DNA of 64,000 nucleotides. Origin: Episyrphus balteatus. Taxonomy: Eukaryota > Arthropoda > Insecta > Diptera > Syrphidae. Shown piece by piece: positions 36,627-48,529 of this stretch. The stretch lies in assembly GCF_945859705.1 (NCBI RefSeq), contig NC_079137.1:76282277-76346276 (forward strand). The letters run 5' to 3'. Each line of letters begins with the position of its first letter. Position 1 is the first letter of the stretch. The position numbers and the translations under genes are program-made. The notes under the pieces are model-generated. The model saw only the letters and a list, made by a program, of their open reading frames with translations. It made no database searches and had not been told where the DNA came from.

Positions 36627-36977
36627 AGCCAAGTTCTCTAGCAACTTTGGCACTACACCCTTATTTACAGGAAACAACTCAGGCCATTTTCGACCCCCCT
36701 CTAACTTCCACACCAAAGATGCTAGAAATTTCAAACTCACTACATTTGTTGAGCTCGTAAAAACCAAACTCTTCACAAAATTTCAGCCTCCTACGATGAG
36801 TAGTTTCTGAGATATAGGGCTTCAAAAATCGCAAAAACCGTAACTGACTCACTGACTCACTGACAGATCATCAAAATTATGGAGAACTTCCCGATATCGT
36901 AGAAACTTGAAATTTTACACGGTGATAGGACTTGTGGTGTATACAAAGGAAAAAATCGAAAATTTGAGATTTTCGAT

Positions 36978-39900
36978 TCAGGGGGCGTGGCATCCGCCCA
37001 TTTCCGCTGAATTTTCATAAATTATTATAGAGCACTTCTGATTGTCGTAGAATCTTGAAATTTGGTAGAATGGTAGAGCTGGTAGTTTATACAAAGGAAA
37101 AAATTTAAAATTTGAGAATTTCAGCCAGGGGACGTGGCAACCGCCCATTTCCGCTGAATTTTCATAAATTATTATAGAGCACTTCTGATTGTCGTAGAAT
37201 CTTGAAATTTGGTAGAATGGTAGAGCTGGTAGTTTATACAAAGGAAAAAATTTAAAATTTGAGAATTTCAGCCAGGGGACGTGGCAACCGCCCATTTCCG
37301 CTGAATTTTCATAAATTATTATAGAGCACTTCTGATTGTCGTAGAATCTTGAAATTTGGTAGAATGGTAGAGCTGGTAGTTTATACAAAGGAAAAAATTT
37401 AAAATTTGAGAATTTCAGCCAGGGGACGTGGCAACCGCCCATTTCCGCTGAATTTTCATAAATTATTATAGAGCACTTCTGATTGTCGTAGAATCTTGAA
37501 ATTTGGTAGAATGGTAGAGCTGGTAGTTTATACAAAGGAAAAAATTTAAAACTTGAGAATTTCAGCCAGGGGGCGTGGCAACCGCCCATTTCCGCTGAAT
37601 TTTCATAAATTATTATAGAGCACTTCTGATTGTCGTAGAATCTTGAAATTTGGTAGAATGGTAGAGCTGGTAGTTTATACAAAGGAAAAAATTTAAAATT
37701 TGAGAATTTCAGCCAGGGGACGTGGCAACCGCCCATTTCCGCTGAATTTTCATAAATTATTATAGAGCACTTCTGATTGTCGTAGAATCTTGAAATTTGG
37801 TAGAATGGTAGAGCTGGTAGTTTATACAAAGGAAAAAATTTAAAACTTGAGAATTTCAGCCAGGGGGCGTGGCAACCGCCCATTTCCGCTGAATTTTCAT
37901 AAATTATTATAGAGCACTTCTGATTGTCGTAGAATCTTGAAATTTGGTAGAATGGTAGAGCTGGTAGTTTATACAAAGGAAAAAATTTAAAATTTGAGAA
38001 TTTCAGCCAGGGGACGTGGCAACCGCCCATTTCCGCTGAATTTTCATAAATTATTATAGAGCACTTCTGATTGTCGTAGAATCTTGAAATTTGGTAGAAT
38101 GGTAGAGCTGGTAGTTTATACAAAGGAAAAAATTTAAAACTTGAGAATTTCAGCCAGGGGGCGTGGCAACCGCCCATTTCCGCTGAATTTTCATAAATTA
38201 TTATAGAGCACTTCTGATTGTCGTAGAATCTTGAAATTTGGTAGAATGGTAGAGCTGGTAGTTTATACAAAGGAAAAAATTTAAAATTTGAGAATTTCAG
38301 CCAGGGGACGTGGCAACCGCCCATTTCCGCTGAATTTTCATAAATTATTATAGAGCACTTCTGATTGTCGTAGAATCTTGAAATTTGGTAGAATGGTAGA
38401 GCTGGTAGTTTATACAAAGGAAAAAATTTAAAACTTGAGAATTTCAGCCAGGGGGCGTGGCAACCGCCCATTTCCGCTGAATTTTCATAAATTATTATAG
38501 AGCACTTCTGATTGTCGTAGAATCTTGAAATTTGGTAGAATGGTAGAGCTGGTAGTTTATACAAAGGAAAAAATTTAAAACTTGAGAATTTCAGCCAGGG
38601 GACGTGGCAACCGCCCATTTCCGCTGAATTTTCATAAATTATTATAGAGCACTTCTGATTGTCGTAGAATCTTGAAATTTGGTAGAATGGTAGAGCTGGT
38701 AGTTTATACAAAGGAAAAAATTTAAAACTTGAGAATTTCAGCCAGGGGGCGTGGCAACCGCCCATTTCCGCTGAATTTTCATAAATTATTATAGAGCACT
38801 TCTGATTGTCGTAGAATCTTGAAATTTGGTAGAATGGTAGAGCTGGTAGTTTATACAAAGGAAAAAATTTAAAATTTGAGAATTTCAGCCAGGGGACGTG
38901 GCAACCGCCCATTTCCGCTGAATTTTCATAAATTATTATAGAGCACTTCTGATTGTCGTAGAATCTTGAAATTTGGTAGAATGGTAGAGCTGGTAGTTTA
39001 TACAAAGGAAAAAATTTAAAATTTGAGAATTTCAGCCAGGGGACGTGGCAACCGCCCATTTCCGCTGAATTTTCATAAATTATTATAGAGCACTTCTGAT
39101 TGTCGTAGAATCTTGAAATTTGGTAGAATGGTAGAGCTGGTAGTTTATACAAAGGAAAAAATTTAAAACTTGAGAATTTCAGCCAGGGGGCGTGGCAACC
39201 GCCCATTTCCGCTGAATTTTCATAAATTATTATAGAGCACTTCTGATTGTCGTAGAATCTTGAAATTTGGTAGAATGGTAGAGCTGGTAGTTTATACAAA
39301 GAAAAAAATTTAAAATTTGAGAATTTCAGCCAGGGGACGTGGCAACCGCCCATTTCCGCTGAATTTTCATAAATTATTATAGAGCACTTCTGATTGTCGT
39401 AGAATCTTGAAATTTGGTAGAATGGTAGAGCTGGTAGTTTATACAAAGGAAAAAATTTAAAACTTGAGAATTTCAGCCAGGGGGCGTGGCAACCGCCCAT
39501 TTCCGCTGAATTTTCATAAATTATTATAGAGCACTTCTGATTGTCGTAGAATCTTGAAATTTGGTAGAATGGTAGAGCTGGTAGTTTATACAAAGGAAAA
39601 AATTTAAAATTTGAGAATTTCAGCCAGGGGACGTGGCAACCGCCCATTTCCGCTGAATTTTCATAAATTATTATAGAGCACTTCTGATTGTCGTAGAATC
39701 TTGAAATTTGGTAGAATGGTAGAGCTGGTAGTTTATACAAAGGAAAAAATTTAAAACTTGAGAATTTCAGCCAGGGGGCGTGGCAACCGCCCATTTCCGC
39801 TGAGTTTTCATAAATTATTATAGAGCACTTCTGATTGTCGTAGAATCTTGAAATTTGGTAGAATGGTAGAGCTGGTAGTTAATACAAAGTAAAAAATTTT

Positions 39901-41495
39901 AAATTTGAGAATTTAAGCCAGGGGGCGTGGCAACCGGCATTCCCGCTGAATTTTCATCAAATATTATAGAGCACTTCTGACTGTCGTAGAATCTTGAAAT
40001 TTGGTAGAATGGTGGAGCTGGTAGTTTACACAAAGGAAAAAATTTAAAGTTTGAGAATTTCAGGCAGGGGGCGTGGCAACCACCCATTTTCACTGAATTT
40101 TCATAAATTATTATAGAGCACTTCTGATTGTCGTAGAATCTTGAAATTTGGTAGAATGGTAGAGCTGGTAGTTTATACAAAGGAAAAAATTTAAAATTTG
40201 AGAATTTCAGCCAGGGGACGTGGCAACCGCCCATTTCCGCTGAATTTTCATAAATTATTATAGAGCACTTCTGATTGTCGTAGAATCTTGAAATTTGGTA
40301 GAATGGTAGAGCTGGTAGTTTATACAAAGGAAAAAATTTAAAACTTGAGAATTTCAGCCAGGGGGCGTGGCAACCGCCCATTTCCGCTGAATTTTCATAA
40401 ATTATTATAGAGCACTTCTGATTGTCGTAGAATCTTGAAATTTGGTAGAATGGTAGAGCTGGTAGTTTATACAAAGGAAAAAATTTAAAATTTGAGAATT
40501 TCAGCCAGGGGACGTGGCAACCGCCCATTTCCGCTGAATTTTCATAAATTATTATAGAGCACTTCTGATTGTCGTAGAATCTTGAAATTTGGTAGAATGG
40601 TAGAGCTGGTAGTTTATACAAAGGAAAAAATTTAAAACTTGAGAATTTCAGCCAGGGGGCGTGGCAACCGCCCATTTCCGCTGAGTTTTCATAAATTATT
40701 ATAGAGCACTTCTGATTGTCGTAGAATCTTGAAATTTGGTAGAATGGTAGAGCTGGTAGTTAATACAAAGTAAAAAATTTTAAATTTGAGAATTTAAGCC
40801 AGGGGGCGTGGCAACCGGCATTCCCGCTGAATTTTCATCAAATATTATAGAGCACTTCTGACTGTCGTAGAATCTTGAAATTTGGTAGAATGGTGGAGCT
40901 GGTAGTTTACACAAAGGAAAAAATTTAAAGTTTGAGAATTTCAGGCAGGGGGCGTGGCAACCACCCATTTTCACTGAATTTTCATAAATTATTATAGAGC
41001 ACTTCCGATTGTCGTAGAATCTTGAAATTTGGTAGAATGGTAGAGCTGGTAGTTTATACAAAGGAAAAAATTTAAAATTTGAGAATTTCAGCCAGGGGAC
41101 GTGGCAACCGCCCATTTCCGCTGAATTTTCATAAATTATTATAGAGCACTTCTGATTGTCGTAGAATCTTGAAATTTGGTAGAATGGTAGAGCTGGTAGT
41201 TTATACAAAGGAAAAAATTTAAAATTTGAGAATTTCAGCCAGGGGACGTGGCAACCGCCCATTTCCGCTGAATTTTCATAAATTATTATAGAGCACTTCT
41301 GATTGTCGTAGAATCTTGAAATTTGGTAGAATGGTAGAGCTGGTAGTTTATACAAAGGAAAAAATTTAAAACTTGAGAATTTCAGCCAGGGGGCGTGGCA
41401 ACCGCCCATTTCCGCTGAATTTTCATAAATTATTATAGAGCACTTCTGATTGTCGTAGAATCTTGAAATTTGGTAGAATGGTAGAGCTGGTAGTT
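36978..41495 (-). repeat. 147-bp satellite array, about 31 monomers with higher-order structure
   Basis: Monomers are 147 bp and highly alike. Two main types differ at linked sites: one has GGGGGCGTGG with AAACTTGAG, the other GGGGACGTGG with AAATTTGAG, and they alternate over most of the array to give a 294-bp dimer. A larger segment with private changes (TTAATACAAAGTAAAAAA, CAACCGGCATTCCCGCTG, GGTGGAGCTGG) occurs at about 39787-40080 and again about 881 bp later. Frames of 938, 258 and 209 codons on the minus strand are a by-product of the stop-free 49-codon period and break only at those changed monomers. Monomer differences are mostly amino-acid changing (Ala/Val, Ser/Asn), so I do not call a gene. 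Confidence 0.92.
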
Positions 41496-42179
41496 TGGGT
41501 TCAAATTCGTATCAATAAAATTTTGATTGTTTACTTGGCAATTTTTGAAATAACTTTAAAAATCGATAATTAAGGTACACTTTTACATCTCAGTACTTTT
41601 TGTGCCAGCATAATTTCAATATAAGAGAACTTGGCTCTTTTTTTAAAAGTAATGTTTTTGTTGTGATATAAAATTGTTTCGATAATTCCACTCCTTTTTG
41701 GTATCTATACTAACTATTTGCAGAACTGAGTCTTCATCTATTATTTTGTGGTTCTATTAGTGCACAACAGGGAAAATCTTTTCCGGGAACCATTATCTTT
41801 ACTGAGAAAATTAATATTTTATGAACGCTGCATAGATAACTCATTTCAGACAACTCATCCCAACTCTCAACTCAACTCAAGACAGCCCATATCATTTTAT
41901 TTTTCCGACACACTACGGAAACTACAGTAACTGCAACCATTTACTGGTATTTCTGTACTAGAATAACTCCCATTGTTATCAACATACTTAAGTTGCATTT
42001 TGTTCCATAGTATCAGGTCATAAAAATACATTACAAACATCAATAGGTGACTATTTTTCATACAGTGTTCCTGTTCAATGCTATCAGCATATTTTCCAGT
42101 TTTTATTGCAACAAAACATAAGGACATAAATTCTACTCAATAATCGAATACCGAAATAAAAATATTCACATATTCCAAC

Positions 42180-42189
42180 AGATGGCGCT
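42180..42189 (+). promoter_or_regulatory. CTCF-like site AGATGGCGCT
   Basis: CAGATGGCGCTGG, nearly identical to the site at 23340 over 11 bp. Located just outside the inverted Helentron-like element. Confidence 0.35.
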
Positions 42190-43016
42190 GGTGCATTGAA
42201 AAATTCAACGGAAACCAACCAAAATTGCTGAAATAAACAGACACAAAACAAAACTAAAAAAGAACAACAATATTGTTGTTTTTTTTTTTTTTGTCAGTAT
42301 AAACAAATCATACGAAAAAGAAATGATTGCCTCCTTCCACAAACAGACACCAAAACATAAATAATTCCTTGAAAATGCAATAGTTACCTTACCGCAAAAC
42401 GATGGGAGATGGGACTAGAGGCTCTCCTCCCTCTCACTCTTCTGATCAAAAAACTCTATTGCACTGCAGGAGCACAATACTAAAACATTCAACAAAATAA
42501 ACAGAGTTGTGGCTCCACATTTATACTATAGAAAGGGTATCGACACACTGTAAACATGGTTCTTCGCTTTTTCCGGAAATTATGCCACACTTTTCTGCTG
42601 TGTGCTTGCCACTTGCTGCAGCAAAGAACATATAACGAATATATGCATGCATGGTGCAAGTTCCACACACACAAGGAGGGAAAGACAATTGAAAATTCTC
42701 CCGAGGATGAGAGGCCAATTCGTTGGAAAAACTTTATCCTTCCCCACAACGGGATAACGGGAATAGAGTGTGGGTCTTTTTTTTTTTTTGTGAGCCTTCA
42801 ATGCACCACATGCGGCACTGTGCAATTCCGCCATTTCGTTCTTCCATTTTTTTTTGTTTGAGTCCCGAATCTTTTTTCGTGTGCTGCCGGTACCCGCAAC
42901 AACAATCCCCATTCGCTATCAACTATTCATATGGATCGTGAGTGTATGCGGCTGCACTAGGGCACTGGGGAGCTGTCTCTCCATACAACTTATCCAACTG
43001 TTACCGTTAAAGTCAT

Positions 43017-43025
43017 AGCGCCATC
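43017..43025 (-). promoter_or_regulatory. CTCF-like site (GATGGCGCT on the minus strand)
   Basis: AGCGCCATC on the plus strand, 830 bp from the 42180 site and convergent with it. Weak on its own; the recurrence of the same 9-mer is what makes it notable. Confidence 0.3.
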
Positions 43026-44439
43026 GGTTCGAAGGTCCTTTTTCACTGTGGTGCTCCTGCTGCTGCTGTTGCACCACGAATTGGTGGGTAATAAAAACTT
43101 TTACCCCAACTTTGATTCACTGAGCCATCTTTTTTAGTGTGTGAGAGCGTGGCTTCGGTCCCTCGGCACCTTCCAGGACATTTTTACTGCGCGATGTATA
43201 CGGGTACCCCATCTGCACCATTTTTTGTCTTCGTGCACCAAATATACAGAGAAAACAGAGAGGGAGAGAGAGGATAATAAGAGTTTTTTTCCACGGAAGT
43301 CATTAATAGTTAACGAACTTTAAATTGACGAAACGACTATAGCATGGCTACGACGAACGATGATAGCGAACCCAGTGGCAATATATAGAAAGAATACGAC
43401 TACGACAATATAATACCGCACCTCTGCTTCTCTACTTTGCCACCCAAAAAGCTTTTTATAGGTTAGTGGGGAGATATATTTTTTTTTTTTTTTACTCCTA
43501 GGAGTTTATTATATTTCCCGACCGACACAACGACGACGCGCGAAGATCCTTTTTTAGCGAGAGTTGCAGATTATCCTATTTACCGTTAGCGCGAGCATTG
43601 TCCTACTTTTCCATTTGAATTAAACTTCTTGTTTTTTTTTTTTTTTTTAGTTCGCTGGCTTTTGTTGTTATTGTTTGTATTTTGTGCTGCTCATCCTTGG
43701 ACAAGGAAATGCCAGATTGTTTGGTTTATTGGCAGTTAAGGCAACAAAATTTATGCAAATTGCGTTAATAAAAAACTATTTTATTCTAGTTTTTTTTTTT
43801 TTGTTTTTGTTTTTTATTCACCGTTTATATTGGAGTTTTTCATTGTATTTGATATTGTTGCCATACTAACTTTTTACTCCTCATGTGTGTGTGTGTGTGA
43901 ATTTTATGCGGGAGCATGTGTATGTGCTTAAGGTTATTCATATTGTTGTTTGAATCAATGAATTCCAATCGACAGAGGGTATAAACGGTAAACCGCCATG
44001 AATGCATACGAAGGCTATAGAGCTTGAAGCTATTCCACACAAAAATAACATTTAGGCAATCGAATGGGCGATGTTTACTTGATTTTACCGAGTTTGTTGC
44101 CTAAAGGATATGGCAACGAATATTGTGTTGAAGTGAGTTATAGTGTGGATAGGCATTGCCAGAAGGGAGTTTTTTGATTTTGTATTAATGGCTGTCTTTT
44201 GTTAGGTATGTGAAATTGAAGTGAAATTAAATTTTAAAAGAATTATGCATCGAGGATAGATTTGAAATATGTGTTCTAAAATTTTGAGTCCAAAATATCA
44301 TGCAAAATACAAAAAAATATTAATTATTCTATTCATAGACACTCTCTAAGCTGCTTCTATATATACAAATAATTTATTGAAAACAATCATTTTTCATCAA
44401 AAAAGCAAAAAAAAAATCATTTATTTTTACCTTCTCACT

Positions 44440-45510
44440 CCATTAAATCAATGTTTTCTATAACAACCTATAATAAATTTTTAATCATCTGAAAGCTTAT
44501 TATTTCACCTTTCATATGACGTTTCAATCATATTTCTACGATGCCTAAAAAAAAAGTAAGATTTTTTTTAAAGCCAACCATGTCGAAATTTTAAATTGAG
44601 TACAGTAAATACAGTACTTCCCAGACTGGTGGGTGGCTGGTCATGGGCAACACATCTCCACAGGTGTTTTGGAGGTATTTCTGAAGTTTTTTAATGTAAC
44701 ATTGTATAGTTTGTAGTTAATGTACTGTTATGTGTGATATATCAAATGAAAAATATCAGCATGCTCAATAAAGTTAAATAAAATATTTATCTGCTCTAGA
44801 TCAAAAGAAAGAACGTGAACTTTATTTTACCGTTATCTCAAAATTGTTACTACGAAATTAATTGAAATTTTGCACAAATATAGTAAATATAAAATTTCAT
44901 TTATTTATTTGTTGAAGAAAATTAGATAAAAATAAAAAAAAAAACGGTTAAAAACGGTCAAAAAACTTGGGACACAAAAACTTGTTCTTCCCGTTATTCG
45001 GTCAAAAATCATTTAAGAATTATAGTTTGCACATTCATGCCCAAGTTTGAGATTTTTGGAACGCTACGAAAAATGGCTTAAGATAAAAACCCACCCAAAA
45101 ATACACCTAAAAAAGTAGGTGTTTTTCAAAAATTCATATTAATTCACTTAAAAAAATCGGTTATAGACCCTTAGTATTTTTTTATTATTATCTTTTGAAT
45201 GGTATTTTTCAAATTGTAAAAAAAAATTCCCCTAACTTTAATCACTACTTTGTCAAAGGTCTATTTCATGTTTTAGTTTTAAAAAACCATTTATGACTAA
45301 GTTTTGAAAATTTATAAAATTTTTTCATTACCATTTTTAGCCTAACAACATATTTATCTTTCGACTAAAAAAAGATTCAACTTTCTACAGCGTTACGTAT
45401 AGAAAATAGCCACTTTTTTATAATTTTGTTTTACCCCTATTTACCCTATTGATGGAATTTTTAAAAATCCTTCATTAGTATTCAACATTAGGTTATTATC
45501 ACATACTCTT
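44440..45510 (+). repeat. Interspersed repeat family, copy B
   Basis: Very close to copy C: TCTGAAAGCTTATTATTTCA, CCTTTCATATGACGTTTCAA, AAGCCAACCATGTCGAAATT, CTTCCCAGACTGGTGG, CCACAGGTGTTTTGG, ACGGTTAAAAACGGTCAAAA, CCCGTTATTCGGTCAAAAA, TACCCCTATTTACCCTATT, and an end at TAGGTTATTATC. No coding frame. Confidence 0.75.
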
Positions 45511-45539
45511 TAAAACATTTCCAATTCTTTTGCCAAATC

Positions 45540-47220
45540 AATCAGCAATCAAGTTAAATCAACAATAAACTGAAATGCGCCTGTGGAACCCATGTGGATC
45601 GTAGGTAAAACCCACCAATAAACATTTCATACTGCCTGGCAACATTGAACCAAATCAATCTACAGTCAATTCAAATCAACTTACAACCTCCATTTGCCTC
45701 AATGCCAAAACCAAACCAAAAAAACTAAGAGGAATCATAAAAAAAAAACTTTCTTCTCCCATCCTGGAAGCCATATAGTATCGCCACCGCTTGAATAGCA
45801 TAATAAAAATAAATAATTTCTAAGCTCTAGGTGCCAATGAATTTCAAGACCATACTCCAAGCAGTCAAAGGCATCTCTCCTATGATGATATTAACTTTGG
45901 TGCTATACTAAAAACGTTTCCAAACCACATATACAAGACAATAAATTCAACGAGCCAAATGCAGTGTTTGGACATTACACTATCCCTGTCTCTGGCAACA
46001 GCCGCATAATGATAATAAAAGATGGCCAAGAGAGAAAAAGCAACCACAAGGAAAGGCAAGTACTCATATATGAAAACAACCAGCGTTACATGCCTGAATA
46101 ACGCTGAAGCACTGTTTTGCTGCAAAACTGAACCGTCCAAATAAAAAAAGGATAATAGAAGAGTCTCCTCCGTTTAAATGGAAGGAAAAAGCCAAAATGC
46201 GAAAATAAGTGAAAAGGACGAAGATGATGGCTCTGGAGCTCTTCTCGTTTTTTTGGGGTCGTTTGGTGCTTCGAACAGATTTATGCTCTTCTGTGTGTGC
46301 TCCTTCCTTCCTTTTTGCGCCTTTTTCACTTTTTCTCTCTAGGTCCTTTTATAGCTGTTGTGTGTGTGTATTTTTGTGGGCATTGTTTATTGCTTAACGA
46401 AGCGAGAATCTATTGACTCTGCTAATGATGTAATTAAGCAAAGTTTCCAATTATATAGCACAGGACTCACATGAGAGCGCAATACAAGTGAGTTACTCGT
46501 TACGTTACACTAGGATAACGCAGTATGGTGCAACAAAATCATACTTGGAACTTTATGGAATGGGTAGAGTGGACCATCTGTCTAAGGGAGAGATAGTTTG
46601 GTTAGGGTGGGTGGGAGCTTGGCAATGGCAAGTGAAATGCTTGAAATGGTAAAAGTGATGCGTGCGGCATGGCTAAGTGCAACAAAATTACAGCAATTAA
46701 ATACGAATTATGTGTTACTACAAGCATTTGTATGTATGAGTGTGTGTGTGTGGTTGATGTTGAACAATGTGATGTGGTTATTGGCTGGAATTTTTTTGTT
46801 TCCTTTTTTTTTTGTTGTTGCTTCTTTTTTATTGTGATAATTGCACTCGATATCGATACGCGATGAGTTGCTATTGATTGTTGCAAATAGATGTGTGTGG
46901 ATCGTGATTGTGTGTGTTGGAGAGTTCGAAAGGATTTTATTTTTTATTTGAAAATTTTACAGTGAAGTGGGTCTGTTTTGGATATCCTGGATAGTTATTA
47001 AGTGGAACGAAGTGAAATTGAATTAAAACTGAAGAATGTGGTGATGCAGTTGTTGTTCATTTTTGCGGATATTTGAAATTTTCGCAACATTATATATTGG
47101 CAGTAGTGCGATGGCGGGGGTTAAAGTGGGGCTATCTAATGCTATTTTGTGGTATTTTTTGGTATTTTTGTTCAACACAATGAACAACTGATGGACAAAA
47201 AAAAACAAACATTTTGAATT
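45540..47220. other. Unique GC-richer segment
   Basis: Non-repetitive, with CA/GT tracts. Contains AAAGGACGAA (46213-46222) and two isolated TGTGGATCGT words (45593, 46896) like those in the 33-36.5 kb array. Short open frames on both strands look fortuitous. Confidence 0.4.
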
Positions 47221-48240
47221 TTATTAATTTTATTAAGTGCAAACATTGCATTGCAATTTTGGCATTGTTATTAGAGGTATGTCAAATGATAATGATAACA
47301 CTTGCTTTGGTTAATAAAATATTAAGTATCTAAATAGTGTCGCAGAAAAAATGCATTCCGAAGGGAAATGGAATTGTTTTAGAAAATAAATGAAACATTA
47401 AAAAAAAAATGCAAATATAGGCTTTGACTAAGCAAGGAAATAACAGTTTTGGAATGGTTGGATTTCTAATGTTCGTTGAAACTATTAATTCTCTTCAGTA
47501 TTCGCAGAAAATAAACAGTTTCAGTATTGGTACAGAGGTGGAAATACCTCCTAAGAAAGAGTTATGGCCCAACTACAAGTCTCAGAAAATCGGCAAAGAT
47601 TTTCGATTTTAAAATGGCATGTTTCGATGAAAGCTTGCCACGTCTAGATGAAAATCTTAGGCAGATCCTGGATTGATACAAAGCTTCCATTCAGTCATGA
47701 AAGAAGCACGATGAGATGGAAATTAAAGTTGCTCTGGGAGATTTAGTTTGCTACATTTACTACATCGACGACTCTAAAAACCAATAGTAAAGCTCCATTC
47801 AATATAGGGAATTATTATTTGTGGTCAAAATAATTCAAAAATACGAACATTTTATCCGTGAGGTTTGATGGTATGGGGATATTGAAGTTTAAAGTCGTTG
47901 ATTTAGTTGATTTAGTAAATGTAGCTTGACGAGAAATAGGCCCCAGGTAATAAAAATGCTTCGTAATAGGAAATAATGGACCTATCGAGAAGTTTTTTCG
48001 GTGGGTTAAAAAAAAAATGTGTTGAAAATGACGTAGTTTTGGTTAAAAATTACGTAGTTCTCGTTGCTAAAATCAACGTGGTCGCCTTGGTTAAGTTAAA
48101 TATTTTAAAATTACGATTTTAGAAGGTTATTTTAACCGATAACTCACTCTTGAAAACTGTATTAATAACAGCTTTTTTTTCACACAAAATTTAAATTAGC
48201 TAAATAAGATCTTATGATTTGCAACTTAAGGAAAAGCTAA
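47220..48240. other. AT-rich spacer, probably old retrotransposon-derived in part
   Basis: No intact frame. It leads into the reverse-transcriptase relic at 48267. Nothing else recognised. Confidence 0.35.
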
Positions 48241-48266
48241 TAGTCAAAAAGCTCAGGAAGTTTTGT

Positions 48267-48364
48267 AATGATAACCATCACATCATTCCAGATATGCAGT
48301 TTGACTATCGCCTAAAACACTCCATATTTCTTTCACATGTTTTCTGGATGTTGAGAAAGCGTTC
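48267..48364 (+). pseudogene. Reverse-transcriptase relic, non-LTR (Jockey-like)
   Basis: Positions 48267-48323 read NDNHHIIPDMQFDYRLKHS, close to the conserved IIPDEQFGFRPKHST-type stretch of Jockey-clade reverse transcriptase. Positions 48341-48364, in a different frame, read FLDVEKAF, the motif around the first catalytic aspartate. In intact proteins about 25 residues lie between these motifs; here there are only about 17 bases, so an internal deletion and frame change have occurred. A dead fragment. Confidence 0.65.
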
Positions 48365-48529
48365 GCAGAGTATGTATTGAAGTTGATCAATTGCATACTT
48401 CTTCAGCAGGAGCAACAGTATCTATTCCGTAGCAACTGTATCTACCTATTTGTTACGTAAAATTCTGGTTTAATAGTTGAAACTGTTCAAATCGATCGCT
48501 GGAAATTGACACACAAATGAAAAAAAAAA

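Larger units (their letters stand above)
36605..41667 (-). mobile_element. Helentron/DINE-like non-autonomous element, copy 2 (5.06 kb, inverted)
   Basis: The reverse complement of the architecture at 1026-2887. Here the 3' hairpin is at 36611-36626, the 3' module with short CACTGACT words at 36630-36975, the 147-bp array at 36978-41495, and the 5' part at 41495-41667, ending in GTTTTTGTTGTGAT. The 5' palindrome has been eroded: most of one arm is missing, and the other joins the array directly at a shared AAACT. The array is about four times longer than in copy 1. No replication protein, no target-site duplication. Same class inference as copy 1. Confidence 0.7.
41668..44440. other. Unique GC-richer segment
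   Basis: Non-repetitive apart from poly-T, GT (43884) and GAGA (43258) tracts. It contains two CTCF-like sites (42180, 43017). Short overlapping open frames with no recognised family. From about 44220 it is AT-rich and runs into family copy B. Confidence 0.4.

Noticed and set aside
36978..39794. 938-codon minus-strand frame as a giant repeat protein
   Set aside because: It is a 147-bp satellite inside a transposon-like element; variants are mostly amino-acid changing and there is no other sign of a gene.
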